Below are positions 36,776 through 45,906 of a DNA stretch of 64,000 nt, piece by piece; within the stretch, counting starts at the first letter, position 1; each line of letters starts with the position of its first letter. Origin of the DNA: Polyangiaceae bacterium (lineage in GTDB: Bacteria; Myxococcota_A; Polyangia; Polyangiales; Polyangiaceae); NCBI GenBank assembly GCA_019637265.1, contig JAHBVY010000001.1, forward strand, positions 1,426,001 through 1,490,000, given 5' to 3'. A model generated the notes under the pieces. The model saw only the letters and a program-made list of their open reading frames with translations, made no database searches and was not told the origin of the DNA. The position numbers were made by a program, and so were the translations under genes.

Positions 36776-38369
36776 CGGCTTCTCCTCCGGGCGCGGCGCC
36801 CTGGTTCCCGCGAGTATCCCCCTCCTCGCGGCGCCCTGTCAAAACCCAGGCGGCCACCGCCGACGCGACCAGCGCCGGGGCCGCCACCAGCGCGTAGCGG
36901 GAAGCGCCGAAGAACACCGCGTGGACCAGCGCGGTGGTGGCGAGCGTCCACAGCCCGAGCACCAGCGCCGGGTGACGCGGCCTGAGCCAGAGCGCCAGCA
37001 CCAAGACCACCAGGTAGGTCGGCCACAGCCACTCGAGCAAGAGCCATGGCGCGCCCAGCACGATCAGCCCCATGACGAGGGAGCGCGCTCGCCGGCCCTG
37101 AGCCTGACGGAGCGCCAAGCGAACGAGGCCCACGAAGAGCACCAGCGCCGTGAGCCGCAACCCCACCAGCTCGGCGACGAAGGCCACCGTGCGCGCCCGC
37201 TCCCCGAAGGCCTCCGGATTCGACTGGCTCAAGTACCACCCGGAGGCGTCGCCGTAGTCGAAGGTGTACGAGAGCTTCTTCGGGATCAGGGCGAGCCAGC
37301 GCAGGAAATCGCGCTGCAGGTAGCGCCGCCCCGCGCGGGAGAAGCACGCGTCCTTCTCGGCTTCACCCCACACCTCGCGGCACTCATCAGGGAAGCCGAC
37401 TTCTTCGACGGGGACCCAAGCCCCCGTGGCGCCGGGGCCCGTACCGATCAGGAGGTTCCACCCTCCATTGGCGCTCACCCACACGCAGCGATCCATCTTC
37501 GCGCAGTTCCGCGCGGTCCAAGGCGAGGTGACGAGCAGCGCCACCAGGGTGATGGCGGCGGCGCGCGCCAGCCAGCGGAGGGAGCCGCCGAGGCGGGCGC
37601 GGGCGACCGATTCGGTCAGCTCAACTGTTGAGTTGTCACCTCGAGGATCGCTAATCCGTGGCTCTGTCCGAAGCGCTCGGCTTGGATCAGTCAGTTTCTC
37701 TGTCTGATACGCGTGGCTCGGCTCATCAGTCAATTTCTCTGTCGAAATAGCCCGCGCTGGTGCGCCGCCGCCCGCCCGCCTCGCAGGCGTCGCGAGCCAC
37801 GCGAGGGCCGGCGCCAGCAAGATGACCTGAGGCCGGAACAGGCACAGCACCCCGAGCCCGAGCCCCGCGAGCAGCCAACCCCAGCGCCCCGCGCGGCCGC
37901 GCGCCAGCGTCAGCCACCCGAGCAAGAGCACCCCCGAGCCGACGACGCCCTCCGTCATCAGCGCCGGCGTGTAGAGCACCAAGCTCGGGTGCAGCGCGAC
38001 GCCGAGCCCAGCGGCCAGCGCCGCGCGACGCCCCAGGGAGCCGACCAGCCGCGACGCCGCGAGCGCCGAGAGCGCGCCCAGCAGCGCCGCCACCGTCATC
38101 GCCACCCAAGGCGCCGCGCCGAACACCGCGTACACCGCGCCCAGCAGCGCGGGGTAACCGATCGGGTAATGCGCGGCGTAGGTCACCGCGCCGTCCGGCC
38201 ACAGCCAGGTGTAGCCATCGCCCTGCGCGATGCGCTCGGCCACCACCTGATAGAACGCGCCGTCCGCTGCCGCGGGGAAACGCTCCGCGCTGAGCAGCAC
38301 CACGACGGCGCGCACCAGGAGGGCGACGCCGAACGCGAGCCAGCCCGGATCGAGGCGCCTGCGAGCCAT
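36717..38369 (-). CDS. Multi-pass glycosyltransferase of the GT39/ArnT-like group
   Basis: The 550-residue product begins MARRRLDPGWLAFGVALLVR. It has about ten transmembrane helices and the loop YPIGYPALLGAVYAVFG typical of dolichyl- or undecaprenyl-phosphate-sugar transferases. A periplasmic loop holds a low-complexity in-frame insert (about 37610-37750) in which TEKLTDEPSHAYQTEKLTD repeats. The gene starts on the last base of the Maf stop (TGATG) and its tail overlaps the small protein gene. It is likely to transfer a sugar to an envelope acceptor; the acceptor is unknown. Confidence 0.8.
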   Translation of the reverse strand: MARRRLDPGWLAFGVALLVRAVVVLLSAERFPAAADGAFYQVVAERIAQGDGYTWLWPDGAVTYAAHYPIGYPALLGAVYAVFGAAPWVAMTVAALLGALSALAASRLVGSLGRRAALAAGLGVALHPSLVLYTPALMTEGVVGSGVLLLGWLTLARGRAGRWGWLLAGLGLGVLCLFRPQVILLAPALAWLATPARRAGGGAPARAISTEKLTDEPSHAYQTEKLTDPSRALRTEPRISDPRGDNSTVELTESVARARLGGSLRWLARAAAITLVALLVTSPWTARNCAKMDRCVWVSANGGWNLLIGTGPGATGAWVPVEEVGFPDECREVWGEAEKDACFSRAGRRYLQRDFLRWLALIPKKLSYTFDYGDASGWYLSQSNPEAFGERARTVAFVAELVGLRLTALVLFVGLVRLALRQAQGRRARSLVMGLIVLGAPWLLLEWLWPTYLVVLVLALWLRPRHPALVLGLWTLATTALVHAVFFGASRYALVAAPALVASAVAAWVLTGRREEGDTRGNQGAAPGGEADAADYDRGSRPSPGASHRQ

Positions 38370-39007
38370 CAGAGCGGGAAGGCCTCGAGCCACCCGAGGC
38401 GCTCCAATGCCTCGACCACCTGCGCCACCGGGAGCCCCACCACGTTGGTGTACGAGCCCTCGAGGCGACTGATGAGGAAGCTGCCGAGCCCCTGGCCAGC
38501 GTAGGCGCCCGCTTTGTCGAGACCCTCCCCCGACTCTGCGTAGCGGCGCAGCCAGGCTGGAGAACAGGCGCGGAAGGTGACGCGCGTGAGCTCGGTGTGC
38601 GCGGTGACGAGCCGGGCGTCGCCCCGAAACGCCACCCCCAAGGCGAAGCGCGTCATCACCTCGTGGGTGCGCCCCGCGAGGCGCGTGAGCATGGCGAAAG
38701 CCTCGTCCGCGTCGCTCGGCTTCCCGAGGATTTCCCCCTGGCAAACCACGGTGGTGTCCGCCACCAAGAGCGCATGAGGCGCCTCTCGGGTCCGCTCGCG
38801 CACCGCCGCGAGGCCCCCCACCGCCTCGAGCTTCGCCGCCGCGATGCGCTCGAGGTAGTCGCCCGGCTCCTCACCCGCGAGGACGCGCTCATCCACCTCC
38901 GCCACCGCGACCCAGTGCGGCAAGCCGAGCTGCGCCAGCAGATCGCGCCGGCGCGGCGACTGAGAGCCCAGGATGAGCGGCGTGGCGGCGGAGACGCGGG
39001 GCTGCAT
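38369..39007 (-). CDS. maf: Maf-family nucleotide pyrophosphatase
   Basis: Maf proteins hydrolyse non-canonical or pyrimidine nucleoside triphosphates and affect septum formation. The 212-residue product shows the P-loop-like start LILGSQSPRRRDLL, ADTTVVCQGEILGKP and the C-terminal YAGQGLGSFLISRLEGSYTNVVGLP. It is the first gene of the maf, glycosyltransferase, small-protein unit; overlap with the next gene is one base. Confidence 0.93.
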   Translation of the reverse strand: MQPRVSAATPLILGSQSPRRRDLLAQLGLPHWVAVAEVDERVLAGEEPGDYLERIAAAKLEAVGGLAAVRERTREAPHALLVADTTVVCQGEILGKPSDADEAFAMLTRLAGRTHEVMTRFALGVAFRGDARLVTAHTELTRVTFRACSPAWLRRYAESGEGLDKAGAYAGQGLGSFLISRLEGSYTNVVGLPVAQVVEALERLGWLEAFPL

Positions 39008-39268
39008 GACTGAGCGCGCCTACAGCAGCGAGCCCATCGGCGCTAGAGCAAGGTTCAGCTAGACGTCGCGTCGCTTGGTCGTCGAGGGAAGGCCGCGAGC
39101 CGCGATGAGCTGCTCGCGACGTTCACCGTCTGACGCCTCGAGGGAGAGGGCATGGGGTTTGGCATGGCTGTGCTCCGCTCGTGGGGTGACCTACCGAGGA
39201 CACGAGGTGTCCGCTGGATGGCGGCTCGCTGTGCACCCGCGCGCCCCGCGACTATCCTCCGCCTGACG

Positions 39269-40306
39269 ATGAAGCGCCTCACCCTGGCCGTGCCGCTCGC
39301 GCTGCTGCTCTGCACCGCGAGGGCGCGCGCCGCGGACTGCACACCCGCTTCGCGGCAGTCACCCTGCGTCCCCGCCAGCGCGCTGTGGGTGAGGCCGGGC
39401 GCCTCCCCCTTCCTGCTGCTGCCAGATCCCGAGCCTGAAGCCGCGGGCCGGGTTTCAGTCAGCCTCACTGGCGAATACTCACTGAGCCCTTTGACGCTGG
39501 AGGCCGCGTCGCCCGACCCAGCGGGCCGCGAGATCCCGGTGGTGAAGCACCGCGTGGGGCTCACGGCGGGGGCGCGCCTCGGGCTCGGCCAGGGTCTCGA
39601 CCTGGGCCTCAGCCTGCCGCTCGTGCTGTTTCAAGAGGGCACGGGCGCGCGCGCCGTCACCTCGCGCAGCGCGAGCCCGCTGCCCCAGCAGGCGCTCGGC
39701 GACCCGCGCCTGGAGGCGCGCTTCCAGCTGCTCCACGTCGATGATTTCCGCGCGGCTATTAGCAACACCCTGCTGCTCCCGCTAGGCGATGAGTCGGCGC
39801 ACGCGGGGGAGCGCGGCTTCGTCATGGCGCCCGAGCTGCTCGGCAGCTACCAACGCGGCCGCCTCCAGCTGAGCGCGGCGCTCGGGGCGCGGCTCCGGCA
39901 GCCGGTGGAGCTCGGCGGCGCCGAGCACGGCACCGAGCTCGGCGCGCTGTTCGGAGCGCGCCTCACGGCGCTGCCGCGCTGGCTCACCCTGAGCGCGGAG
40001 CTCTCGGTGTCCTCGGGCCTCTCCTGGGTGACGACCGAGAGCGCAGGCGGCGCCACGTCGGAGCGCCTCGAGCGCCCCGCCGCCTGGCTGCTCGGCATCG
40101 CCACGACGCCCACCCCCGAGCTCCGCGTGCTGCTGGCCGGCGGCGGCGCCCTGCCGCTGAGCGTCACCGAGCGAACCTCGCCTCCCCAAGGCGCGCTCCC
40201 CGGCAGCGGCGCCGAGCCCGTCAGTGACACTCACCTGAGCGCCGCCCTGGGCGTCCCCGCGTTTCACGGCCTACTCAGCCTCCAATACCAGTTCGGCGCG
40301 CTGTGA
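39269..40306 (+). CDS. Predicted outer-membrane beta-barrel protein
   Basis: The 345-residue product starts at ATG 39269 with the signal peptide KRLTLAVPLALLLCTARARA. It continues with alternating strands (VGLTAGARLGLGQGLDLGLS, LHVDDFRAAISNTLLLPLG) that end at LSLQYQFGAL, a C-terminal aromatic/leucine of a barrel. It looks like an MXAN-type outer-membrane protein of unknown function. A longer frame from 39152 lacks a better signal start. It converges on the toxin-antitoxin pair. Confidence 0.7.
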   Translation: MKRLTLAVPLALLLCTARARAADCTPASRQSPCVPASALWVRPGASPFLLLPDPEPEAAGRVSVSLTGEYSLSPLTLEAASPDPAGREIPVVKHRVGLTAGARLGLGQGLDLGLSLPLVLFQEGTGARAVTSRSASPLPQQALGDPRLEARFQLLHVDDFRAAISNTLLLPLGDESAHAGERGFVMAPELLGSYQRGRLQLSAALGARLRQPVELGGAEHGTELGALFGARLTALPRWLTLSAELSVSSGLSWVTTESAGGATSERLERPAAWLLGIATTPTPELRVLLAGGGALPLSVTERTSPPQGALPGSGAEPVSDTHLSAALGVPAFHGLLSLQYQFGAL

Positions 40307-40312
40307 GCGCAC

Positions 40313-40696
40313 TCATACGCGTGGTAGCTGAGGGATGCGCGCGAAATCCGAATCCTTGGTGAACAGGGTGGCGCCGTGCTGAAGCACGAGGGCAGCAATC
40401 CACACGTCGTGGATCGGGATGGGCGTTCCTTGCCGCTTCAACTGCAGCTTGAGCGTGGCGAAGCGCTCCGCCGTCTCCTCGTCGCAGCTGAGCACCACGA
40501 CGCGCGCACGATCGAGGAAGCGTACTAGGAACGCTTCATTCTCACGCCCTCGGGTTCCACTCAGGAATCCGAACCGCAACTCGGCCAATACCGGGACCGG
40601 CATCAGCACCTGCTCAGCTCTCCGCACCAGGTGAACCGCGTCGGGATCACCCTCCATGATCAGACGATAGGTGTTCGTGTCGAGCGCCAGCCTCAC
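40313..40696 (-). CDS. vapC: PIN-domain toxin, VapC type
   Basis: The PIN RNase of type II toxin-antitoxin systems cleaves tRNA or rRNA. The 127-residue product keeps the acidic site: D6 (LALDTNTY), E39 (VPVLAELRFG), D97 (PIHDVWIA) and D115 (LFTKDSDF). The start overlaps the antitoxin stop by ATGA (40696-40693), so it is made only after the antitoxin on the same transcript. It may be a mobile or accessory module set between envelope genes. Confidence 0.9.
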   Translation of the reverse strand: MRLALDTNTYRLIMEGDPDAVHLVRRAEQVLMPVPVLAELRFGFLSGTRGRENEAFLVRFLDRARVVVLSCDEETAERFATLKLQLKRQGTPIPIHDVWIAALVLQHGATLFTKDSDFARIPQLPRV

Positions 40697-40947
40697 TCCC
40701 AGTCCCTCGAATCCACCACGCGCTGCTCTGCCAGCGCGCGGTCCACCGCCTCATCCTGAACCCACGTCCCGAACAGATCGTCGAGGTCGTCGTTCGCCTT
40801 CGGTTGAACCAACCCTGCCTCGGCCTCCAGCACCTGCAGAACGAGGGTGTTCAGGCTGACGCCACGCACAGCAGCCTTCGCACGCAAGGCGCGGTGAATG
40901 CGCGCCGGCACGTTTCGAATCGTGTATTGATGTGCCTTCGGCTCCAT
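40693..40947 (-). CDS. vapB: VapB/FitA-type antitoxin
   Basis: The 84-residue product begins MEPKAHQYTIRNVPARIHRA, a ribbon-helix-helix N-terminal domain of the FitA/VapB type (ALRAKAAVRGVSLNTLVLQVL). It is followed by a Pro/Asp-rich tail that should wrap the toxin. I use ATG 40947; a GTG six codons upstream (40965) is possible. It neutralises the PIN toxin and probably represses its own operon through the RHH domain. Confidence 0.87.
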   Translation of the reverse strand: MEPKAHQYTIRNVPARIHRALRAKAAVRGVSLNTLVLQVLEAEAGLVQPKANDDLDDLFGTWVQDEAVDRALAEQRVVDSRDWE

Positions 40948-41085
40948 GCAGGCATGCTGTCTCACAGCGCCTGCATCGTCAAGGTCTCAGCCGCACAACC
41001 CAGGGTGCTGTGCTCGAGGAACCGCTGTGGGCGCACAGCCTTGAAGCACCCCGCCCCGCCGTACTTTCAGCGCCTCACGGCGACT

Positions 41086-41097
41086 TGCCAAACCCCC
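41086..41097 (-). repeat. Dispersed intergenic repeat, partial TTTGGCA variant
   Basis: TGCCAAACCCCC, the reverse of GGGGGTTTGGCA, sits immediately left of the duplicated export-gene end. Confidence 0.45.
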
Positions 41098-41108
41098 GCC
41101 CTCCTCCG

Positions 41109-41242
41109 AACACGCGCTGGGGAACGAAGATGCGGTCCCCTGACTGGAGCGGGGATGTCGGGCGCGGCGCCACCGATCAGAACACGCGCTGGGGAACGAA
41201 GATGCGGTCCCCTGACTGGAGCGGGATGTCGGGTGCGGCGCC
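41109..41242. repeat. Direct duplication of the 3-prime end of the export gene
   Basis: A segment of about 62 bases occurs twice (41109-41171 and 41181-41242), with 72 bases between starts. The copies differ by one extra G and one C/T change. The right copy contains the last 20 or so codons of the polysaccharide export gene; the left copy lies just past its TGA stop and repeats the codons for DRIFVPQRVF in a broken form. Confidence 0.8.
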
Positions 41243-41824
41243 CTCGTTGATGGCGTCCGCCGAGACCACCACCGTCACGTCGCCGTCCTGCGTTTGGCGC
41301 GTGAGGCGCACCTGACCCAGGCTCGCGATGGAGTTGAAGCCGCCCGCCTGAGAGACGGCCTGGATCAGGGTGAGCCCGGGCGCGTAGGGGAAGCTGCCTG
41401 GCTTCTGCACCTCACCCAGCACGGTCACCTTACGGCTGTTGTAAGCCTCCACCCTGACTATCACCACGGGGCGCTGGAGGATCTGCTGCTCCTTCAGCTC
41501 CTTCGTGATGAGCTGGGCCACCTCCTGCGGCTCGAGGCCCGTCACCTTCAGGCGCTCGAGGTAAGGTACGGCTACCGTACCATCGCTCGCTATCTCGTAC
41601 TCCTCTGGCAGATCCTTCTCGCCGACGATCTGCATCTTGAAGACGTCCCCGGGCCCGAGCCGACTCGACTCCGCCACGGGTGGCAGGTTGCCGCGCACGG
41701 CGGGCCCCGAGGAGCCACACGCCACCAGCCACGCGGCCAGCAGCACCGCCACGAGGCAACGCGTCAGGCGCCCGAACGAAGCCGCCGCGGCCAAGCCAGT
41801 CAGCGTAGCGCGCGCCGCCGTCAC
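41177..41824 (-). CDS. Wza-type polysaccharide export lipoprotein
   Basis: The 215-residue product is a lipoprotein (lipobox VAVLLAAWLVACGSS). It has a polysaccharide-export domain (LGPGDVFKMQIVGEKDLPEEYEIASDG) and one SLBB-like domain (VTVLGEVQKPGSFPYAPGLT). It should form the outer-membrane or periplasmic channel through which capsule or exopolysaccharide leaves. It is shorter than E. coli Wza. GTG 41824 overlaps the barrel gene stop by GTGA, so the two are coupled. The duplicated end at 41109-41242 abuts the stop codon. Confidence 0.88.
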   Translation of the reverse strand: MTAARATLTGLAAAASFGRLTRCLVAVLLAAWLVACGSSGPAVRGNLPPVAESSRLGPGDVFKMQIVGEKDLPEEYEIASDGTVAVPYLERLKVTGLEPQEVAQLITKELKEQQILQRPVVIVRVEAYNSRKVTVLGEVQKPGSFPYAPGLTLIQAVSQAGGFNSIASLGQVRLTRQTQDGDVTVVVSADAINEGAAPDIPLQSGDRIFVPQRVF

Positions 41825-43185
41825 ATGAACCAGCGCGCGCCGAGGTAGATCTCGTAGCGGTTGAACCGCAGATCGTCGGTCAACGTTGGATCCGTCTCCG
41901 AGGTCGGCACTTCGTTCTTGGTCAGGTTGGCGTTGTAACGCCCAGTGACGTTCAGCCCGAAGCTGTCGCTCGTGCGGTACTCCGCGAACACCGAGGCATC
42001 CACCCGGTTCTCACCGAAGGCGCCGAAGCGCGCGGCGCCGCTCGCGAAGTAGCTCTGCGGGTAGCTCACGTGGGTGAGGCCACCCTCCACCCCGAAGACC
42101 ACCACGCCACCCAAGAAGTAATCGAACTTCAGGTAGCCGCGATCCTGCTGGTAGTAATCCCCGAGGTAGCTGTTGCGGAAGTCACGCAGGTAGCCGAGCG
42201 CGATGGAGGACAAGCCGACCGAGGCCGAGGTGCTGTCCAAATCGGGCTGCGGGCTGACGAACCACTTCAGCTCACCGTGACCGATGACGCTGTCGAAGTC
42301 GTGCACCGGCTTACCATCCCGCGACTCATAGAAGCTGGCGCCCCAACCCACCATCGCGAGCAGGGCGAAGCGGTTCGTGATGAGCCCGTTCAGCCCGACC
42401 CGCGCCCGAAGCGGGGTGGAGTCTTGCTGCGCGCCCGCACCCCCAGATCCATCAGCCCGCGTGTAGCGCAGGAACCCGAGCGAGGCGTCGTACATCAGCG
42501 CCGTGCGCGGCAGGAAGCGCCAGCGGCCGCGCGTCTTGATGGAGTGCTGGCCGTTGTCCAGGTGCTGGAAGGCGTCCTCCTCGAAGTACGTGGCCTGATA
42601 CTCGTAGCCCAAACGCCAATCGAAGAGGCCACCGCCTGGACGCCAGACGACCCCGAGGCCACCGCGCACCGCGTGGCGATCGAACGCCAGGCTGTCTTCA
42701 GGGGTGTTCGAGGGCTGCACCATCCGGGTGTAGTCTGCGTAGACGTCGCCGCCCCAAGGGCGCGTGGGGGCGATCTCCAGCTTGAGGCCCGCGGTGCCGC
42801 TGATGTGGCGTTGCTCGCTCACCTCATCCGAGAAGTCGCTGTCCGCCGCCAAGAGCTCGTTGTAGGTCGCCGACAGGTTCGCCTCGAAGTTGAAGGCGCG
42901 GTGCTGATCGGGCGCGCGGGGGCCGCTCAGCGTCTTCAGGCTGAGGGATGGGGTGAGCCGGAAGCGCCACGCGGCGAGCTCGTTCTCCTCCGAAGAGCGC
43001 TGGAAGTAGTTGGAGTCGTAGCCGAGCTCCCCCGCGATGCCTGGATGCAGCGAGAGATCCCCCGTGCGGATGCCGGGCCCCTCCCCGAGACGTCGATCGG
43101 CGAGCCAAGGCTGACCCTGCGCGGCAGCGACGCCGGGCAACAGAGTCAGCGCAAGGGCGGCCGCCCACGTGAAGTGCTTCTTCAT
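41821..43185 (-). CDS. Outer-membrane beta-barrel protein beside polysaccharide export
   Basis: The 454-residue product starts at ATG 43185 with signal peptide MKKHFTWAAALALTLLPGVAAA. It alternates strands such as LAAWRFRLTPSLSLKTL, DWRLGYEYQATYFEED and FGLNVTGRYNANLTKN. The C-terminus RYEIYLGARWFM ends on an aromatic-rich strand, as barrels do. It is similar in plan to the beta-barrel proteins often encoded beside Wza-like exporters, and the GTGA overlap supports joint action in exopolysaccharide secretion. TTG 43188 is the only earlier start. Confidence 0.82.
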   Translation of the reverse strand: MKKHFTWAAALALTLLPGVAAAQGQPWLADRRLGEGPGIRTGDLSLHPGIAGELGYDSNYFQRSSEENELAAWRFRLTPSLSLKTLSGPRAPDQHRAFNFEANLSATYNELLAADSDFSDEVSEQRHISGTAGLKLEIAPTRPWGGDVYADYTRMVQPSNTPEDSLAFDRHAVRGGLGVVWRPGGGLFDWRLGYEYQATYFEEDAFQHLDNGQHSIKTRGRWRFLPRTALMYDASLGFLRYTRADGSGGAGAQQDSTPLRARVGLNGLITNRFALLAMVGWGASFYESRDGKPVHDFDSVIGHGELKWFVSPQPDLDSTSASVGLSSIALGYLRDFRNSYLGDYYQQDRGYLKFDYFLGGVVVFGVEGGLTHVSYPQSYFASGAARFGAFGENRVDASVFAEYRTSDSFGLNVTGRYNANLTKNEVPTSETDPTLTDDLRFNRYEIYLGARWFM

Positions 43186-43290
43186 CAATCAGTCCAAAAA
43201 GGTACAAGCGGTGACAAGCGAGCCCGGCAGCGAGCCGAGCACCTTGCCCTGATTTCTATCGGGCCTACCAACAGCAGACAGGTGACCTCA

Positions 43291-43875
43291 TCAGCTGGTC
43301 GGGCTGCTCACCACCGGCGGTGGACTGATGAGCGGGTCGTCAGGGTACTCTGACGGGTCTGTATCGACGATGCCCGGGTCGATGGTCAGCTCGACCTCCG
43401 TATCGCCGATGAACGCCGCCTCTTCGCCCACGCACTGGTTGGCCTCTGCTGCCAGGCTCTGGCCCCGATCGCGCAGCACACCGAGCACTGAGAACTCATG
43501 GCGCGCGCGATCCGTATCGCCCCGCTCCACCGCCGTCTTCAGGCTCGCCTGACGATCCTTGAAGGAGCGCAGCGCGACGTCGATCTGGTTCAGCTTGTCA
43601 TCCAAGCAGAGCACCTTCACCACGTCGCGCGCCTGGCGCGCCTCTTGGAGCTGCTTGCGGATCATCGACCCGGTGCGCTCCATCTCGCCGAGGTACTGAT
43701 CGGCGCGCGCGGACTGCTCAGCGGGCGTCAGGTTCACGTCCTGCTGCGCCTCGAGCTCCACGGGGTTGCCTGCGCCATCCGACGCGCCGTCACCCGCGCT
43801 CTGCGCGGTGGCGACTGCGCCAACGAACAGCGCCGCGATCACCGCGCCCAACTGCGTCCTGGTTCGAAGCTTCAA
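43291..43875 (-). CDS. Periplasmic helical protein, unknown function
   Basis: The 194-residue product starts at TTG 43875, chosen because GGGAGG lies six bases upstream; the TTG 43893 alternative has none. A signal peptide (LKLRTRTQLGAVIAALFVGAVATAQ) leads to a helical, Glu/Gln/Arg-rich domain of about 120 residues (EQSARADQYLGEMERTGSMI). An acidic, Pro-rich tail ends the protein. Two cysteines flank the helical region, possibly disulfide-bonded. It belongs to the same gene group as the export and Glt/Nfs-like genes; I do not recognise its family. Confidence 0.75.
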   Translation of the reverse strand: MKLRTRTQLGAVIAALFVGAVATAQSAGDGASDGAGNPVELEAQQDVNLTPAEQSARADQYLGEMERTGSMIRKQLQEARQARDVVKVLCLDDKLNQIDVALRSFKDRQASLKTAVERGDTDRARHEFSVLGVLRDRGQSLAAEANQCVGEEAAFIGDTEVELTIDPGIVDTDPSEYPDDPLISPPPVVSSPTS

Positions 43876-44174
43876 GCCGCGCCTCCCTCTCAACGAAAAC
43901 CTCTAAAAAGTAAGCGTGGGCGAGTATACGGAGCGGTCAATCGAGTGTCAACGACCCCCCTACCTGGTCGTACTTCCGCTCTGCTCATAACTCGGCCTCG
44001 AGGCTCCATCGCACCTGGCCGCGCCGGCCGCTAGGCCGTGCTCGCGGGCGGGCTGGACGACGGGGCTCACGGGGGGGTGTGATGCGCGAAGGGCCAAGGC
44101 CATTCAGCGCTTTGCGCGCAGTGGCTCACGCGGCACCACGGTGGGTGCCAACTTCACTGAGCGCGGCTCGCAGC

Positions 44175-44195
44175 GCGATGCCAAACCCCCAAAAA
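44175..44195 (-). repeat. Dispersed intergenic repeat, TTTGGCA variant
   Basis: Reverse strand: T5, GGGGGTTTGGCATCGC, so the T-run and G5 are present and TTGGAC is replaced by TTTGGCA. Confidence 0.6.
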
Positions 44196-44287
44196 CGGAC
44201 GCTGGACCGAGTCAGTGTCCAGCGCGCCGCGGCTCACTCGACGTGAGAAATCGAACGCTGGGCCGAGTCAGGGCGCAGCATGCCGCG
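44196..44287. repeat. Diverged 36-base direct repeat
   Basis: CGGACGCTGGACCGAGTCAG at 44196 and CGAACGCTGGGCCGAGTCAG at 44252, each followed by text ending GCCGCG. The copies start 56 bases apart. Confidence 0.6.
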
Positions 44288-44320
44288 CCCCCAAGGTGGT
44301 TCCGCGTGTCGACGGCGCGG

Positions 44321-45745
44321 CTACTGCTTCACGAAGGTGACGGGCACGCTGATCACCGCGCTGCCACCCTCGGGCGGGGCGAACTGCGCGGCGCTCGCGC
44401 GCGATTGGACGCAGCTCACCACCGAACCGGGCAGGTTGCCGCTGGCCGCCGCCGACACGCCCTGAACCTCACCGCCCGGCCCCACGCGAATGCTCAGCCG
44501 AATGCTGCCTTGCGCGTCCGGGTTCTGAGACAGCCCGCGCTGGTAGCACGCGCGGAAGCCGGCGCGCATCCCAGCCACCACCTGACTCGCGTTGGTCACG
44601 TTGCCACCCGCGACCGCCGCCCCGCCAACGCTGGCTGAGCCCGTGGGGCCCTTCACCGTGCCGCCGGTGCCGGTGCCCTCACCGCCGGTCTTGCCGGTGG
44701 CGCCGATGCTGCCGAGGCCACCACCCGAAGCGCCGGGGCGCATCGGGCCGCCACCGCCCGGGAGGCTGAGCCCACCGGGGCCCATGCTGCCGACGCCCGC
44801 GCCGCTCGCCGCCGCGCGATCCAGCGCATCCGTCGTGACCTCACCATCTTGAAGCACGCCGGCCGTCGCGGGCCCAGCGCCAGCGAGCGCCCCGAGGGTC
44901 TGCATCTCGAGCTGCTCGAGCTGGTTCGAGAGCGCGGCGGCCTCCTTCGAGCTCATGTTGCCGCTGCCGCCACCCTGCGTGCCCGCCGTCTTGGCGGGAG
45001 CCGAGCTGGCCTTCTTCGCCGGCTGCTTCTCGGTCTCCTTGGTGTCCTTCGCGTCGGTCTCCTCGAGGTTCTCGGTGGACTCCTGAATGGGCGGGGGCGG
45101 CGGCAGCTTCTCCACCATCTCCACCAAGCCCTTCACCGCGAGGCCATCGTCCACGACGGGATCGAGCCAGTCCGAGTAGATGAGGCCGATCCCCATCAGG
45201 TGCAGCAAGAACGAGAACGCCGCGATCACCGTGGTGGGCCAGTCGATGCTGTTCGCGCCGCGCGTCACCGACACCGGCAGCTGCGGACGCGGCTGCACCG
45301 GAGGCGGCGCGACGAACTGGAACAAGAAGGTGACGTCGCCGATCACCACCTTGCCGCGCGAGTCCTCCGACAACGCGATCTGATAGACGCCAGGCTGCAC
45401 CTGGCGCGCTTGACCGCGCAGCACGTTCAAGTCGCTGATGCCGGTGGGCAGCGCCACCCGGCCCGTCATTCCATCAAGGAAATTCAGTGCGTACTGGCCA
45501 CCCACCAGCTCGAACAGCTTGAAGTTCGCCGGGAGGTTGCCGGTGGCCACCACGAACTGACTGCGCTCGGAGGGGCCGACCGTCACGTGGGTGCGCTGCT
45601 TGATGATGCGCTCCTCGATCACCCGGCCGCTTTGGACGACCCCGATGCGGAGCACCTTCGGCCCGGTCGCCATCACCGCGCGCATGACGGCGGTCATCTG
45701 CCCAGGGCGCTGGCTCGCGCCAGGTTGCATTGGCTGCTGTGTCAT
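44321..45745 (-). CDS. AgmX/PglI (GltG-type) TonB-like envelope protein
   Basis: The 474-residue product has a cytoplasmic FHA-like N-terminal part (about 25-150, LRIGVVQSGRVIEERIIKQR) and one transmembrane helix (about 174-194, VIAAFSFLLHLMGIGLIYSDW). A Pro motif LPPPPPI precedes a charged, Gly/Ser/Thr-rich periplasmic linker (about 220-375). The C-terminal domain (about 385-470, GMRAGFRACYQRGLSQNP) is the AgmX/PglI TonB-like module. This plan matches GltG of the M. xanthus gliding machine and its sporulation paralogue NfsG, which link inner and outer membrane. The FHA part suggests phosphothreonine sensing. Which of the two machines it serves is not decided by sequence. Confidence 0.82.
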   Translation of the reverse strand: MTQQPMQPGASQRPGQMTAVMRAVMATGPKVLRIGVVQSGRVIEERIIKQRTHVTVGPSERSQFVVATGNLPANFKLFELVGGQYALNFLDGMTGRVALPTGISDLNVLRGQARQVQPGVYQIALSEDSRGKVVIGDVTFLFQFVAPPPVQPRPQLPVSVTRGANSIDWPTTVIAAFSFLLHLMGIGLIYSDWLDPVVDDGLAVKGLVEMVEKLPPPPPIQESTENLEETDAKDTKETEKQPAKKASSAPAKTAGTQGGGSGNMSSKEAAALSNQLEQLEMQTLGALAGAGPATAGVLQDGEVTTDALDRAAASGAGVGSMGPGGLSLPGGGGPMRPGASGGGLGSIGATGKTGGEGTGTGGTVKGPTGSASVGGAAVAGGNVTNASQVVAGMRAGFRACYQRGLSQNPDAQGSIRLSIRVGPGGEVQGVSAAASGNLPGSVVSCVQSRASAAQFAPPEGGSAVISVPVTFVKQ

Positions 45746-45906
45746 CGAAATCCCTCAGAGCGGCAAACCACCGCGCGCCCCGAGCCTAGCACGATCCAAA
45801 GGTGCCAGGCCCAGGTTCGATGAGATGGGCTCCTAGCCGACTGGGTACGCGTTCCGTCGCCGAAGGGTCTTCACGTCGTCCTGGTGGCGCGTGCATTTCA
45901 CGGGGT

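Larger units (their letters stand above)
43876..44320. other. Non-coding gap with repeat copy and 36-base duplication
   Basis: No gene seen. It holds a partial dispersed repeat (44175-44195) and a diverged 36-base direct repeat (44196-44231 and 44252-44287), both reading GACGCTGGACCGAGTCAG-like text. Confidence 0.5.
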
